Translations under genes and position numbers: made by a program
Part shown: in pieces, positions 21,241 through 34,081 of the stretch
Position numbering within the stretch: position 1 is the first letter of the stretch
Layout: each line of letters begins with the position of its first letter
NCBI GenBank assembly: GCA_014529385.2
Contig: CM043942.1
Coordinates: 107,153,141 to 107,217,140, forward strand
Length of the DNA: 64,000 nt
Direction of reading: 5' to 3'
From: Adiantum capillus-veneris
Taxonomy: Eukaryota; Streptophyta; Polypodiopsida; Polypodiales; Pteridaceae
Notes under the pieces: generated by a model
What the model saw: the letters and a program-made list of their open reading frames with translations, nothing else
Told to the model about the DNA's origin: nothing
Databases searched by the model: none

Positions 21241-21560
21241 TTTGGCCTTCAACTTAGGACACGACTTGATCAAGTGATCATTAGCTTTACAATAATGGAA
21301 ACGCATCTTCGTTTTGCGCTTGTCACCGGAATTTCCAGACGAATTTCTCCCAACAGAAGCATTAGGAACATAATTTTTGCCACTCGCAGCAGAACCATAA
21401 GAAGTGGCTGCATTGTTGTTACCACCCTTTCTTTGAGAAGCAATAAAAGTGTGTTCAACTGCACACTATCTAGTCCTGTTTTTTCTGGAAAGTGATTCTT
21501 GCAACAGCAATGTGCATAATGCATCAAACTTGACAACTTCTGGATTTCCTTGGGTCATAA
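21241..21560 (-). pseudogene. Copia-2 gag C-terminal remnant at duplication junction
   Basis: Minus-strand gag end: a zinc-knuckle-like YCKANDHLIKSCPK near 21270, a Gly/Ser/Asn-rich linker, and FDALCTLLLQESLSRKNRTR near 21480-21540. It stops abruptly at 21560, where gypsy integrase sequence begins. The complete gag is at 37950-38858. Confidence 0.9.
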
Positions 21561-21563
21561 GTC
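21558..21563. other. Tandem-duplication junction
   Basis: Left of here the sequence equals 38250-38267 (copia-2 gag). Right of here it equals 1991 onward (gypsy-1 integrase). The two parent sequences share only GTC at the crossover, so the junction looks like end joining with three bases of microhomology. Confidence 0.85.
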
Positions 21564-22468
21564 AGAAAGCTGGACCACGATGGCTCATAGCTGAACCTTA
21601 GAACCCAATAAAGGTATATGGGCCCTTTGAGAAGTGGGGAATTGATTCCATAGGGCCTCTACCACACACTCAGTCAGGTAAAGAGTACATCATCATGGGA
21701 GTAGACTACATGACTAGATGGGCTGAGGCTATGCCGACCAATAGAATTACTACTAAGGATGTGAGTCAGTTCATCTTTGACCACATCTGTTGCCGGTTTG
21801 GCACCCCTCTTGAAATACTATCTGATAGCGGACCAGGATTTAGAGCAGACTTGGTAGGAGAACTCATGCAGAAGTTAAATATTCAGCATCAACACTCTAC
21901 TCCTTACTACCCTCAGTGCAATGGCTTGGTGGAAAAGGTAAATGGAATCATTTGCAAAATTCTCACCAAACAGGTACATGCCAGGCGCCAAGATTGGAAC
22001 AAACACCTGAATGGAGCTCTATGGGCCTATAGAACCTCCTTCAAAACCACACGAGGGTACACACCCTTTCATCTGGTTTATGGAAAGGAGGCGCTTTTGC
22101 CCATTGAAGTGAAGTTAACAAGTCTTCGAATATTGGGTAGCCAGGTAGGCTCTCAAAAGGAGAAATTACATCAAAGGATCATGGATCTAGAGAGGCTGCA
22201 ATTGGATCGTGAAGAAGCCATCAACCACTATTCTCAAGAAGCAGAGAAGCGCAGAGAAAAGTTCAACAAAAAGCTAGCATCCAAAGACATCAAAAAGGGA
22301 TCTCTGGTGCTTCGATATGACACTCGTAAGGATGGAAATTAGTTTCTTTTTCGATGGGAAGGCCCGTTCTTGGTCACCAAAAAGTTCAAAAATGGCTCTT
22401 ACAGACTTCAAGACATTGATGGTAAAGTGCACAAGACCAGGACAAATGGATGGCGTCTAAAGCCTTAA
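21561..22468 (+). pseudogene. Gypsy-1 integrase fragment, unit 2
   Basis: Copy of 1991-2898 with the same in-frame stops (21599-21601 and 22340-22342). It begins in the zinc finger, so it lacks RT, RNase H and the first His/Cys pair. One difference was seen: A at 21838 against G at 2268, silent. It is a by-product of the duplication, not a separate insertion. Confidence 0.95.
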
Positions 22469-22535
22469 CACATCAAAATAAGGTCAGCCCAAGATCAAAG
22501 AAAGTAGGCTAGAGGCATAAATACCCCTAGCCTGG

Positions 22536-23852
22536 TTTGGGGGGGCTATGATCCGAGCCTATCACAAATTTTTGTTTACTATATTTTGTTGGTTTTCGTT
22601 GCTTCTAGAGGTTTACAATAAAAGAAATAGTGAGAACAACCTCTTGGAAAAATTCAAAAAATGATTTGATGGGAATTTTTCCTTGACTAGTTCACCGGAG
22701 GTGAAAGGGAGAACCTAGTGGTAAAGGGAAGGGAAAATATGTAAATGTGAAAAGAAAAGATATGATGTGTTTGTGGAGCCATGCACCCATGATTCAAGGG
22801 TCATGAGTGGCTCATATCATCATGTCTTTGGAGCCATATGATGATTCAAACAGATGGGACCCAGGTGGAAGACTTGGTAAAGGAAGGAAACAAACACATG
22901 ATTTTGCTGGATTTTTAAAAAATACTTCCACTCCGATCCAAGAAAAGTTGTCTTCATCAAAGTTGTAGGTGATAAGCTGGAGATTCTGACCATATTTTTT
23001 TTCATAATTTTTGCATCTACGGTCTAGGAGATATGGCCAAAATGGCAGACGCCAGTTTTTTCAACTATGGTGGAGACCACCCCCTCTACCTTTACACACA
23101 CACCCTTCCTTTTCCACATTGAGTCCTTCTCTAAAAATAAGCCATTAGTCTTCTCACCCTCCCCTCCTTCCTCCTCTCTCTCAAGCTCAAAAAACCATCA
23201 CAAATTCCTCTTCTAATCACCTCTCAAATCATGCTTAATCTTGTTGTAATTCATAAGTTCTCATTCAACCCCTTTCTATTATTACTAGATATGTATTGAT
23301 ATTATGTAGATTCTTTACATTTTAAAATAAGCAAGCTCTTGGACTCAAGCTATGGAGGAAGGAGTGAAGACAACACAAGTGATGATGGAGCCAATTAGTT
23401 GCAAATTGGTCAACAAATCACTTGGAAGGAGCTTCTTCATTGGTTGAATGTCCCTAATCAAGCTTCATTTGTAAAAATTGCACTTGGATCTTAACCTCAC
23501 TCCTAATCACTCTCTTTCCTATATAAAGAGCCCCCCCCCCCCCCCCTTTGTAATTTCAAGTCTCCCTCAGCCCCATTGAGTCTTTGTATCACTCACCATG
23601 AGCCCATAAAGCTCATTCATTCACTCTATTCTTGCAAATTCTAGAGTGCAAATTGTTTTATGCTAGTAACCTCCCCTCCTCTTACTTATGTTAATTAAGA
23701 GAAATCTTTTATGTGTGTGTGAGAGTGCTTGATGTGATTTTGGCTAATTCTTGAGTTGTTGTTTAGTAATCTACATGCTATTTGTGTTGGGAGTGCTTGA
23801 AGTTATCCATTCCTTGTACACACACTAAGGTTAATGCGTCATTCATAGTGAT
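22536..23852 (+). repeat. Gypsy-1 polypurine tract and 3' LTR, unit 2
   Basis: Polypurine tract 22536-22545 and LTR from 22549. The TATA box is at 23520-23528 and a 16-C tract at 23531-23546. The right end is approximate, as in unit 1. Confidence 0.65.

Positions 23853-23854
<2 letters not shown>

Positions 23855-23898
<44 letters not shown>
23855..23898 (+). repeat. (CT)n microsatellite, 44 bp
   Basis: Unit 2 version of the CT tract at 4288-4343, 12 bp shorter. Confidence 0.95.
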
Positions 23899-23899
<1 letters not shown>

Positions 23900-26103
23900 G
23901 CCATTCCAAATTTCCTTCGTCAACATCATTTTATCGATACAAGGAGAAATTTGAAAATGGTGTGCGCCAATATGTACATGGGAACACATGTACATTGAGA
24001 AGGGGACTTCAACATACTAGTTTAGCAAGAGCACTACTAAATGAGTTTGTGAAAAACAACTCTGAGAAGATGCCACATAGAAGTAGAACACTGCTAGATG
24101 GCTCAAGAGAGACTCAATTGGTGATTCCATCAACATACAAACAAGTGGATATTTTATGTGAAATCAACACGACACTTGACCAAATGGGCTATGATAAGAA
24201 TCTATCCCAATCTTCTTTTGGTAGAATTTGTAACAAAGAGTACCCACATGTCACTTTAACAAAGACAAGTGAGTTCTCTAAGTGCAATATTTGTAGCTCA
24301 ATCAAGGCAAGGTTAGAAGCTAAACCTTCTCTTGAAGAGAGAGCTCTTCTCTTGAGGGAGAGAGAAGTTCACATGGCACAACAAAAGAGTTGCAGAAGCC
24401 TATATTATGCATGGCGCACGTATTCAGAAACTCAACCACAAAAATATGTATGCATAATCCATGATAAGATGGATCAAAAGAAGACTGCCATTCCTAAATT
24501 ACGCATTGTTCCGAAGGGTGTGGATTCAGGATATAATATGCAGGTGGTATTGATTGGCATGATCACTCATGGACATGGAGAAGGTCATTACGAACACTTT
24601 TTCTTGAATGGTTTGTGGCCAGCTGATCCAAATCTTACAATTGGCTCAATTGCTAATTGTTTACATAACCTAGAGAGGATAGATAAGCATCCTCTTGGTG
24701 ATCTAGTAACAAATGGACTTCCAAGGAGCAATATTTCACTACTACATGCTTTGAACTCAAGGGATGCTTTGGACTACCATAACTTGAGTGATGGAAAAGA
24801 GCCCATTGTGCAGTCGTCAGAAATTGCAGAAGAGGAATTGGGGTCAGCATTTCGCAGGTTGTCTGAGAACGTGTTGCTACAATTGGATAATTGTGCAGGG
24901 GAAAACAAAAATCGATACTTATTTGCCTATTTGTCAATGATTTTTGCAAGGGGTGTTTTCAAAACCATCCAGCTGGGATTTTTAATGGTTGGGCATACAC
25001 ATGAGAACATAGACGCCATGTTTAGTAGGTTTTCAGAGAAGTTGAGAGTTACACAAACCTATACTTTTCCACATTTGATGGATACATTATGAAACAGCTC
25101 ATCTTCATCTCTAGCTCCATTTTTTCTCACAAAGATCCCCGATTTCAAGCAATATTGTGATGGCTATCTTTGTGATGGACAAGACATACTTGTTGGACAT
25201 TCCAAACCGCTTCAGTTCAGGTTCTTTATGCAGGATGAGACACCAATGATGCAATATAAGGCACATGTAGGTGTATCAAGTTGGAGTGGAAGTATTTGCC
25301 TTTGGAAAACAGACACAGAAGACAAGCCAATGTTACCACATGGAGATCCACCTCTAGTACAAATGGCGGAGTATGTCAAGGCCCACGAAGAAGTCATTTT
25401 GGGGCTAAAGAACTATATAAAATTTTGGAAAAATTTAGGGAATGATTCAAGTATTCCGCGATATTATAGACCCGTGATAGATTATTGGAGTAAGGTAATT
25501 GAAGAGATTGGAAAAGAAATCATATCAGAGGGAGTCTTGTATGAAATGTTTTGGCCAAAAACTCAAGAATATTCTCACCTACAAAGCACTACAATGAATT
25601 TGCAACAAGGAGCAGAAAGATTCCTAGGCCTTGAAGAGTTGAACGATCATTTTTGTGGGCCTCAACGAGATAGGCCAAGGGAAGATTTTGACCCTATGTT
25701 TGATGTGCACCAAGGTGACTTTCTTATGCTTGTTCCGAGTGACACAGAAATCTATCCAGTGTGGCTTGCAATGGCTTTATCTGACATTGATAATGAGCCT
25801 ACATCACCAAACTATAGAAAACTCTTGATTCAATATTGGGCACCTTGCGCGAGAAAAAGTGGGATGACAGATACTCAAGCTTACAGTAATTGTTGGAAGG
25901 GTTATTGGGCTGTCAACTATAAGGACCCAGAAGTGTGGGAAACTGTAGATGCAATTGTTTGGTCCTGGAGACGCAACAAAGAAGGACCAATTTCTAAAAT
26001 CAAGATTCCAGAAAGGCATGCTCTAAAAGCCAAAGAAGGCCTCACTCGTGCACATCAACCACACTTGGATCAAAGTTCAGATATGGTATCAAATGTGGAG
26101 TAG
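23900..26103 (+). pseudogene. DUF7869-like protein, unit 2 copy
   Basis: Same as 4345-6548, with the same in-frame TGA (25090-25092). One amino-acid change was seen: Pro to Ser just before ENVLLQLDN (C at 5307, T at 24862). The candidate catalytic blocks HDKMDQ, LDNCAGENKN and GHTHENID are unchanged. Everything said for the first copy applies, including that the N-terminus is not identifiable because LTR and CT-repeat sequence precede it. Confidence 0.7.
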
Positions 26104-26538
26104 AATTATGTGGAGCTTCTATTGTGACTATACTAGTCAATTTGTAAACAAAATCCTTTTTGTATCTTCCTTTGTTTTATGTAATTCGTAGTTATTATTC
26201 AAATCCATGTGTTGTACATCCTCTTGACTTTTGGTGTTTATCAACACCACAATCCTATGAGATTTTCACTTTATTTACTAACCACACACCTTTATTTACT
26301 AACCACTTTAAGTGAAAAATTCTCAAATTACATGAATTTTGTCAATTTGGAGATTCCCATAATGTGAGATTTTTACCAAAATACCTAATATGGTCTTTCT
26401 CTCCTTATGCCATGTGTATCACAAAAATGGTTGAAGTCATTGAAGTCATTATCAGTTCGTATGCACTTAACCATCATGTCTCACCAATGTTGTGCAAATG
26501 AAATCCATCTCTCTAAGGCATCACCTTTTATTTTTTTT
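26104..26538. other. Spacer, unit 2
   Basis: Copy of 6549-6983 with the same hairpin (26259-26324). Nothing else is seen. Confidence 0.5.
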
Positions 26539-27343
26539 TAAAAGGATATGTCCAAACCGTACAATTTGCATCATCTGCAAAAGTGGTAAAATATGCATCA
26601 CCAAGTGGCAAGCACGCAGACTACCAACACAAAGATAAAAAAAATCTAGAGAAAAAATTAAGACGAGGGACAACAATTGTAGGGGTCCAACATGAGAAGA
26701 GAGGAGATGCGTGGGTAGCCAAAGTTTGAGGAGGATGAGGAGAGCTCCCCCTTTTGAAAACAGACCCTGGTCCGTGAGCAAGCAGAGGGTGAGGCGCCTT
26801 TGAGGAAGGGATTCCATCTTCTGAGCAAGAGCGATAGAGGTGGTCTTGTTGGACTGTAGATGTCTATGATGACAAGGCCTTGTGCATGAGGTGCTCTTAT
26901 CCCAAGGTAGTCACCAAGGTTTACCAGATGGTTTTTATAAGGCAGAAAAGCTAGATTTTACAGAGGGTCCCATATATAGGGGTAAAAAATTAGGTGCACG
27001 TAGGTGACACCTCCCTAGTACTAATATTGAATTCCTTCTGGCTCTTGTGCTAGTTTGATTTTCTCGCTTTGAAACCACATAGCTAACATATTGTAGCTAA
27101 GGTTGAAGGGTGTCGATTCTTGTGTTTTGAAGGGAGAGGGTATCTCTATGTGGAGCTTTGAAAAAAATATGGTGGTAATTTAACGTGTTCTTCCATCCTC
27201 ATCTTGGCCGGTAATTTAATGTGCTAGGCTTAATACAAGTCTAGAAGGTCGAAAGGGAAGTCGTTAATACCAAAAGCATTGTCCTGGTTGTTGCCAGGTC
27301 CAAGTCAACAAAACAGGCGAAGAAGTCGCGGATGGATAAAGGA

Positions 27344-27350
27344 TATAAAG
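27344..27350 (+). promoter_or_regulatory. Probable TATA box of dirigent gene, unit 2
   Basis: TATAAAG at the same spacing as in unit 1. The CA-rich leader differs slightly in CT/CA number. Confidence 0.6.
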
Positions 27351-27529
27351 AGTGGCGAACAGCACCAACGACGTCAAATCTTCCCTTCTCTTCGATTCAT
27401 CTTGTTCCCGCTCTCTCTCCACACACACGGCTCTCTCTCACACACACACACACAGCGGCACATATTTCTACTCACTGCAGGCGAAGCTAACAATAGCAAT
27501 ATTAATAAGGCGCTCATCTGCGTGAGGAT

Positions 27530-28066
27530 ATGGCGTCATCGAAGGGGAGCGCTCTAATAAGCACAGCAGTCATGATAACGATGATGATGATGGTGCAAAT
27601 GCCTGCAGCAGCTGGGGCGGCGAGAGTACCCGACTGGAGCATCATGCCAACGTCGCTGGAATACTACGTGCACGTGGGCTTCGGGCTGCCTGACCTAGGT
27701 ACCCTCATTACTCCTATCGACTCCTCCGGCTCCACTGGTACCTTCGGCCAAACGCAACTCTTTGCCTTCAACGTCACCGAGAGCGCCGACCCCTCCTCCC
27801 TCCTGCTAGGCTCCATGCGCGGCTACGCTGTCCAGGCCAGCTCCACCGCCGACTTCCATGGCGTGGAAGTGGAGGTCCTTTCTTACGCTGACGGCTCCCT
27901 CAATGGTACCCTCAGCCTCCAAGGCCTTATCATTGCGGGCACTAACGAGATCGCCATTGTCGGTGGCACCGGCGACTTTTGCGGCGCTCGCGGCTATGGC
28001 ATCATCACCTTCCTCAACTCCACTGCTACCGTGGCCCTCTACCAGCACCAGCTCTTCTTCCTCTAG
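27530..28066 (+). CDS. Dirigent protein, unit 2 copy
   Basis: 178 residues, identical in protein sequence to 7975-8511, with the same signal peptide, dirigent blocks (FGQTQLFAFNVTES, VGGTGDFCGARGYG) and three N-glycosylation sites. Promoter, leader and 3' UTR with the 25-bp repeats (28089-28138) are all present, so both copies could be expressed. If the duplication is real, dosage of this secreted phenoxy-radical-guiding protein has doubled very recently. If it is an assembly error, this is the same gene. Function beyond family is not inferable. Confidence 0.92.
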   Translation: MASSKGSALISTAVMITMMMMVQMPAAAGAARVPDWSIMPTSLEYYVHVGFGLPDLGTLITPIDSSGSTGTFGQTQLFAFNVTESADPSSLLLGSMRGYAVQASSTADFHGVEVEVLSYADGSLNGTLSLQGLIIAGTNEIAIVGGTGDFCGARGYGIITFLNSTATVALYQHQLFFL

Positions 28067-28525
28067 CTAGAAGCTTAATATTAATGGCTTTGACGTTACT
28101 CATATTAGCCCTCTTTGACGTTACTCATATTAGCCCTCTTGGCCTCCCTCCTCTTCAATTCCCACAAGCTCTAGCTTATTTCAATATCATGATACCATTC
28201 ATTCTTCTATAGCTTCCCAATGTATATTCTTGTGCTAAAAACAATATTTGCAAACCACACAATTGTGAGCAACTTTATGTTTATATTTTTGTGGGCAACT
28301 TTATATTTATTTTTTTGCTGCAAGTCATGCTTCTTGTTGTAATGTCTAGAAATTTTAACCAAATGCAAGGTGGTTCATGCAAAGCTAGTATATTTCCTAC
28401 TCCAAAACAAAATTAGTAGATGACACGTTAGCTCTAGGTGTGGTTGGCACACAATTTACAAAGCCTACTCAAAGAAAAAACGTGCTATCAACAACAATTC
28501 CATCATATTCACGTTGCACGCACAA

Positions 28526-29515
28526 ATGGATCAACTCCTCTCCACCCTATAATGTTTCCTTTTCTTTGTTTGCATTATAACTATCGTGCAGACAATGCAT
28601 CTAACTACAAAGGTGTAGGGGCATGCAATCTAAAAAAGTATCCTGAGCTTACGTGGGTTCAATGTATTGCCCACACTTTAAATTTTCTTCTCAAGGACTT
28701 TAAAAAAGTATCGTTAGTGAGCTCAAGTTCATTAGAAAGCATGCTTTTTACTGATGCTCACTTTACAACGGCCTTTGTGAAACAATCACAGATAGACGAT
28801 GGCGTATTTGGATTGGCAAATACCTTTGCTATGCGCCAATAGCCACCAAGTGCGTTTAGCTTGTGACTCTTGAGTATTCTGGAGAAATATGAAATTGTTT
28901 GTCATTGTTATAGAGCCTTTCATGCATCTAGTACACTTGGTTGATAAAGATGCATTCATATTTGGACGGGTCTTTTGGTACATGCATGAGGTTGTTTGCA
29001 ACTTGAAGGAGAGTACGCCCATTGCAACACAAGTGAAAAATATGATGGTCTCTTCTGCTGAGAAATGTTGGGATCAATTATGCACCTATTTACATGGGAC
29101 AGGCTTTATGTTGGATCCTAAGTTTTAAATGCACAATCAATCTACTAATAATGAGTTCATGAATTTCTTTAATAAAGTGTGTACACAGTTATACAATTAT
29201 ACAAATGGCAAGGTATCTTACACGCAAAAGATGGCTTACACCCATAGAGAAGGGATGTTCGGGGATCCATGACACATAGATGCAATCAAGACATTGAGTA
29301 CAACTTTTTGGTGGAAGGCGTGGAGAAAGTGGAGCTATAGCGCATGGCTATTTAAGTCTTGTCATTGGCCACCTCTGTTGAAAGCTATAATTAAAATTGG
29401 TCAACGAGCCAATAGGGATAGCTACACGATGTCGTGCAGCTCCGCTCCCATGCTAAGAAAAACTCCAGAAAAATGCACATCAAGTTTTTTTGAAGCTTAT
29501 ATGTTTAATCAATAG
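28526..29515 (+). pseudogene. hAT-type transposase relic, unit 2
   Basis: Copy of 11817-12806 with the same stops and phase change. The DNASNYKG block is near 28591 and LHGTGFMLDPKF near 29090-29125. No differences were noticed. Confidence 0.75.
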
Positions 29516-31601
29516 TGATTAAGGCCTGGTAACAGGCCAAGTTCAATGCTGAATGTATGTCAAATGCAACTGAAAGGGTTAAAACATGCCTTAATGATGC
29601 TAAAACGTGTTATCCTTGAAGTGGGCACGTATGGGATATTGTGACCTAGAACGGCAGTGCTCGATGTGCTCTATTGGATTGTCTTTACGGCTTGTCGATT
29701 GGAGCTACGGTGAAGAAGTTATGGCAGTTTAAAGTTCAAGTCGATTGCAGATAAGTGCCAGATTGGACAACTGCAGCTAGGGTGATAGAATTGAAATGAA
29801 TGTATGGGCCTGAAGTGCTCACTTTAAGAAGCGCTTTGGTCTTTTCAGATCAGTGATCAGAGTCCTGATCGCCAAGATATTGGCCGATAAAGATTTGAAA
29901 TGGCAGATAAAGAATTGAAATGAATGTATGGGCCTGAAGTGATCACTCTGAGGAGCGCATTGGTCTTTTCAGATCAGTGATCAGAGTCTCGGTCGCCAAG
30001 ATATTGGCCGCCAATAAAGATTCACCAGGGGTCGGTTCCGTATCAATCTAGTCCGCTCTGTCGGTATGCAATTTTGGAATTTTGAGCTACAGCAAGGGTT
30101 TTGGAATGCGATGGTTGCGGGAAAATGCTAACACGATTGTGGGCTGTTGGAGAGAATGTGGTGCTTGGCGATGCTTTGGTCGAGACCTAAATCAAATGTG
30201 GTACCCAATGAAGCCCTTTGAGAGCCGGCCGAAGAGTCGTGCTTAGCATTGCCGTGGTCCGGGCTCGAGATGTAAATCAAATGTGGTGCCCTTGCAAGAG
30301 TCTTGGCCGCCCAATGCCCAAACGTTCATTTAATGGCCACCCGCCCAAACCCAAACCAAATGGCGCCCGATACAATAAAACCCTATTTTAAAGAGGTAAG
30401 TGTGAACCAAAGAATAAAGAGGAGGAGATGACGTGCAGCGAAAACGGGACTGCGCAGGGAGAGAAAGGCTCTCAGTGGCCGCACGAGATCTTGGACGTGC
30501 TCTGCCATGAAACGGAAGTTGCCTGTCATGATGACGCAATCCTTTTCGGTGCTTTTTGCGGCGGGTTTTGTGCAACTCCAAATCTGCTTGCCACATCATC
30601 GGGGGGGTACCCATTAGCAACATGGCTAATTCGGCCTAGGCCCCTTTTAGCAAGAAAAGCTCATGCAAGGTATAAAAGAAAAGGAGGGCTCTCCATGAGA
30701 CTCGCTCGTGTGATTTTTTTTGGGGGAACCTCTTTCATTAGGAGCGCTCTCTCTTCCTAGAGAAGCTAAGCCAAGGCCCAAGCTTTTTTTTTCATGGAAG
30801 CTTCCCTATACTAATGGAAGCCGAAGCCTAATCACACCCTCAATAAGCCAAGCCAAAGCTTCTCAAACTCATTAGCCATATTCCTAAGCCCTCTAATCCT
30901 AGCCTCACCTTCATTAGTCAAGCTTAAGCAATCATCAACCAGGATTTTCTTAAGATTCTTTATTCAAGCGTAATCTCTAATCTCTCACGAGCTAAGCCAA
31001 GTTTTCCTAATCCTAATCTCTCATAATCCAAGCTTTGAATCCTATCTCAAGCTCTTGAATCTCTTAAACTCTAAGCCTAATCTCTAAACCCTTAAGCCTA
31101 AGCCTAAGCCTAATCTCGAAAGCCATAGCCAAGCATAATCTAAGCTTTGAAAGCTCTTGATCTCATCTAATCTTAAGCTCGGAGTCCAAGCTTTAAGCCT
31201 ATTCTCAAAATCCAAAGCCTAAACCTTAATCCTTAAGCCTAATTCGAAGCTTAATCTATCCAAACCAAGCCTAAGCTCGAGTCATTAAGCTCCCATAGCC
31301 CAAGCGGAAGGAAATCGATTCTCTTTCAATCTTGAAGCAGTAGGAGGGAACGAATCAGATCAATAATGATTGTCTCGATTAGCACCTCGATTAAGACAGG
31401 TTCCACCTTGTGAGGAGCATAAAAGCCTCCATTAACGATTTATTAATCATGGATACTGTTGATTAACTGGTATTAAGCGAACTGCTTGTTTTGAGCTCTG
31501 TTTTCGTTAATTGGGTCTGTTGCAACTCTTTTTTCCGCACCTCTCACAGCCAGGAGCCCGGTGCCTTCCCGGCTCACCTTTCACATATTTATTCCCCGAC
31601 A
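29516..31601 (+). repeat. Spacer, 124-bp repeats and gypsy-2 leader, unit 2
   Basis: Copy of 12807-14892: the 124-bp repeats start at 29790 and 29914, the TATA box is at 30671-30678, and the AAGCCTAA-type tract at 30754-31309. One substitution was seen (C at 30118, T at 13409). No gene was recognised. Confidence 0.6.
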
Positions 31602-31655
31602 TTCTTGGTGAACCCGACGTGAAACGAGCCAGGGTGAGCAGTGGTGTGGAGAAAG

Positions 31656-31715
31656 ATGTCGACACCGCAAGAGGCAGCCATGCAGCAGTTTGGTACTTAC
31701 ATGCAACAACAACAA
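31656..31715 (+). pseudogene. Gypsy-2 gag start, unit 2
   Basis: Copy of the 20-codon fragment at 14947-15006, again cut by the copia-1 LTR. Confidence 0.5.
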
Positions 31716-32452
31716 TGTTAAGTATGGAGAGTGATTTATCCCTTGTAATTTTCAGTGGTAAAAACGCACATTTGTAAGGGCCCCATTATAAGGAGAAGCC
31801 ATTGTGCATGAAGAAAAATCACTTGCCAGAAACCAAAATTTTCAAGGCCAAAATTCAAGGGCAACTTTAGGGGCCCGCCCTCGAGACTTTTTTTCCTTTG
31901 CCGGAATATTATGGCCGGACGACGGCCGGAAAGTGGTCGGAAAACGACTGGTCAGTTGGCCGGTGGCCGGTAGTCGGAAGTCAATAGCCGATGGCCAGTG
32001 GCTGAATTCAAAAGTGGACTTGTCTTCTCGAGGGCGGCCACACATGGGTGGATTGGAGGGTCCAATTTGGACTAATCTACACAAGGGCGGCTACACATGG
32101 TTGCCTCTCATGAGAGAGGGAAGCCCTTTTGGCTTATAAAAGGAGGCCATTTCTACACACATTATATAGTGTGAAGCTGATGCAACAAGGTGGATGTGAG
32201 GTGGTGAGAGTGAAGCAAGCGGGAGCTCTATTAAGGGTATAATCCCTTTGTAAACTACTTCTTGTTTTGAAGTACTAAAGCCATTGAGTGGCTGCTTTCC
32301 CGTGGACGTAGCCCACATTGGGTGAACCACATGTATCGTGTGTACTCTCTCTCTCTATCTCTCTACTCTATAATCTATTGTGTGTTTAATCTATCTCTTT
32401 CCATTAAGTAATCTACTCTAATATCTATTTAGCTACGTCCTATTTCCTAACA
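31716..32452 (+). repeat. 5' LTR of copia-1, unit 2
   Basis: Copy of 15007-15743. The primer-binding site TGGTATCAGAGC follows at 32455-32466. This copy belongs to the element that is still linked to its 3' half at 39423-42524. Confidence 0.9.
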
Positions 32453-32525
32453 ACTGGTATCAGAGCAAGGTTTCCTCGTAGCTAAATTATCTCAAGGAAA
32501 GGATTCCTTGAATTGAGTGGGAGTT

Positions 32526-33348
32526 ATGGCGGAGGAAGGGAAATTCAAGATTGAGAAGTTCAACGGCAAAAACTACCAACATTGGAAGATGCAAATTGAA
32601 GACTATCTCTATTAGAAGGACCTCTATTTACCAATATGCGGTCTTGTGAAGAAGCCCGCAACAATGGCAGATGAAGCGTGGATTGTCCTTGATCAAAAGG
32701 CACTGGAACAATCTGGTTAAGCTTGGTGTCAACAGTGGCCTTCAATGTCTTGGAATGAAGAACACAGAGGACTTGATGAAGTCACTTGACGACTTCTACG
32801 AGAAACCATCGGCATCCAATAAGGTATTTCTTATGAAGCGCTTGTTCAATCTAAAGATGGCAGAGAATGGTTTAGTTGTAGAACACCTAAATGACTTTAA
32901 CACAAACGTAAGTCAACTTCGATCGGTGAAAATCAATTTCGATGACGAAGTGCAAGCTCTCCTTATACTATCATCTCTATCAGATAGTTGCAACAGCCTT
33001 GTGATGGCTGTATGTAATTCTATCTCTGACACAAATACTCTTAAGTTTGATGATGTTGTGGGTGTTATCTTAAGCAAGGAAATGCGAAGGAGAAGCATAG
33101 GAGAATCATCAAGTGCTGCACTATCATTGGAAACAAGAGGAGGGTCTAAGGAGAGGTTCAAAAACCAAAAGGGTCGTGATCGCTCAAGGCAGAGCAAGTC
33201 ACGCACAAAGTCAATTCTTGAATGTTGGAACTGTGGCGGCAAGAAGGGCCACATCAAGAAGGATTGCTGGTCCAAGAAGAAGAAAGAGACAGAGTCTCAA
33301 GACAACAAGCCAACATCGGAGGCCAATGTGGCAGGTAAAGTAGAGTAA
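32526..33348 (+). pseudogene. Copia-1 gag, unit 2
   Basis: Same as 15817-16639: ATG 32526, in-frame TAG 32613-32615, a phase change near 32710, and the zinc knuckle CWNCGGKKGHIKKDC near 33221-33265. It is inactive. Confidence 0.9.
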
Positions 33349-33844
33349 GATGCTCTAATTCTCTCATTAGACAATGTGTCTAATTCCTGGATAGTAGATT
33401 CCGGGGCTTCATTCCATGCGACGCCACACAAGAAACATTTCCAAGATTACACCAAAGGTAATTTTGGGTATGTATACTAGGGAGATGATGAATCTTGTGA
33501 GATTGTCGGCAAAGGTACAGTTTCTGTCAAAACTACTAACGAAAATGAATGGAAGCTTAAAGATGTTAGGCATGTTCCTTCTCTTCGCAAAAATTTGATC
33601 TCTACAGGACAATTGGACGATGAAGGTCACAACATTTCATTCAGAAACAAACGTTGGAAGATCTCAAAGGGATCTTTGGTGGTTGCCAAGGGAGAAAAGG
33701 TCAGTATACTTTACTTATGTACTGTTAGCATGCAAACTTCAGCTTGTGCAACAACTACAGAAGTTGACAGTGCGGTGTGGCACTACTGGCTTGGGCATAT
33801 GAGTGCCAAAGGAATGCAAATCATTCAAAAAAAGAAGCTTCTAC
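33349..33844 (+). pseudogene. Copia-1 protease and pre-integrase, unit 2
   Basis: Same as 16640-17135, with DSGASFHATPHKK as the protease site. It is interrupted at 33844 by copia-2 and resumes at 39423 after the duplicated TCTAC. Confidence 0.9.
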
Positions 33845-34080
33845 TGTTGGAATTAGGGTTGTAGAGAAACACACACAGCTTGGAGAAGACAAAGGAAGCT
33901 CAAGGCACACAATAGAGAGTGTATTACTTAGTGTGCAATGGAAAGATAGATAGCCCTAGAGTGATAGGCATATATACAATGCTCGGGGGAAAAAACCTCC
34001 TAAAGAGGGAAAAAATGCCGCGGCGGTCCTAGTGTGTTCACACACATCACTACCACATGGATATGGTAACAAATCCCCCT
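33845..34080 (-). repeat. 3' LTR and polypurine tract of copia-2, unit 2
   Basis: LTR 33845-34071 and purine tract 34072-34080, identical in layout to 17136-17371. Confidence 0.9.
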
Positions 34081-34081
34081 T

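Larger units (their letters stand above)
26539..28525 (+). repeat. Dirigent segment, unit 2
   Basis: Matches copy A on its left side and continues to the right as copy B does (into the hAT relic at 28526). At the two positions near the gene start that tell A from B, it carries the A bases, so the A-to-B switch lies right of the base matching 8142. One base upstream (T at 27091, as in copy B) differs from copy A (G at 7536). Confidence 0.9.
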
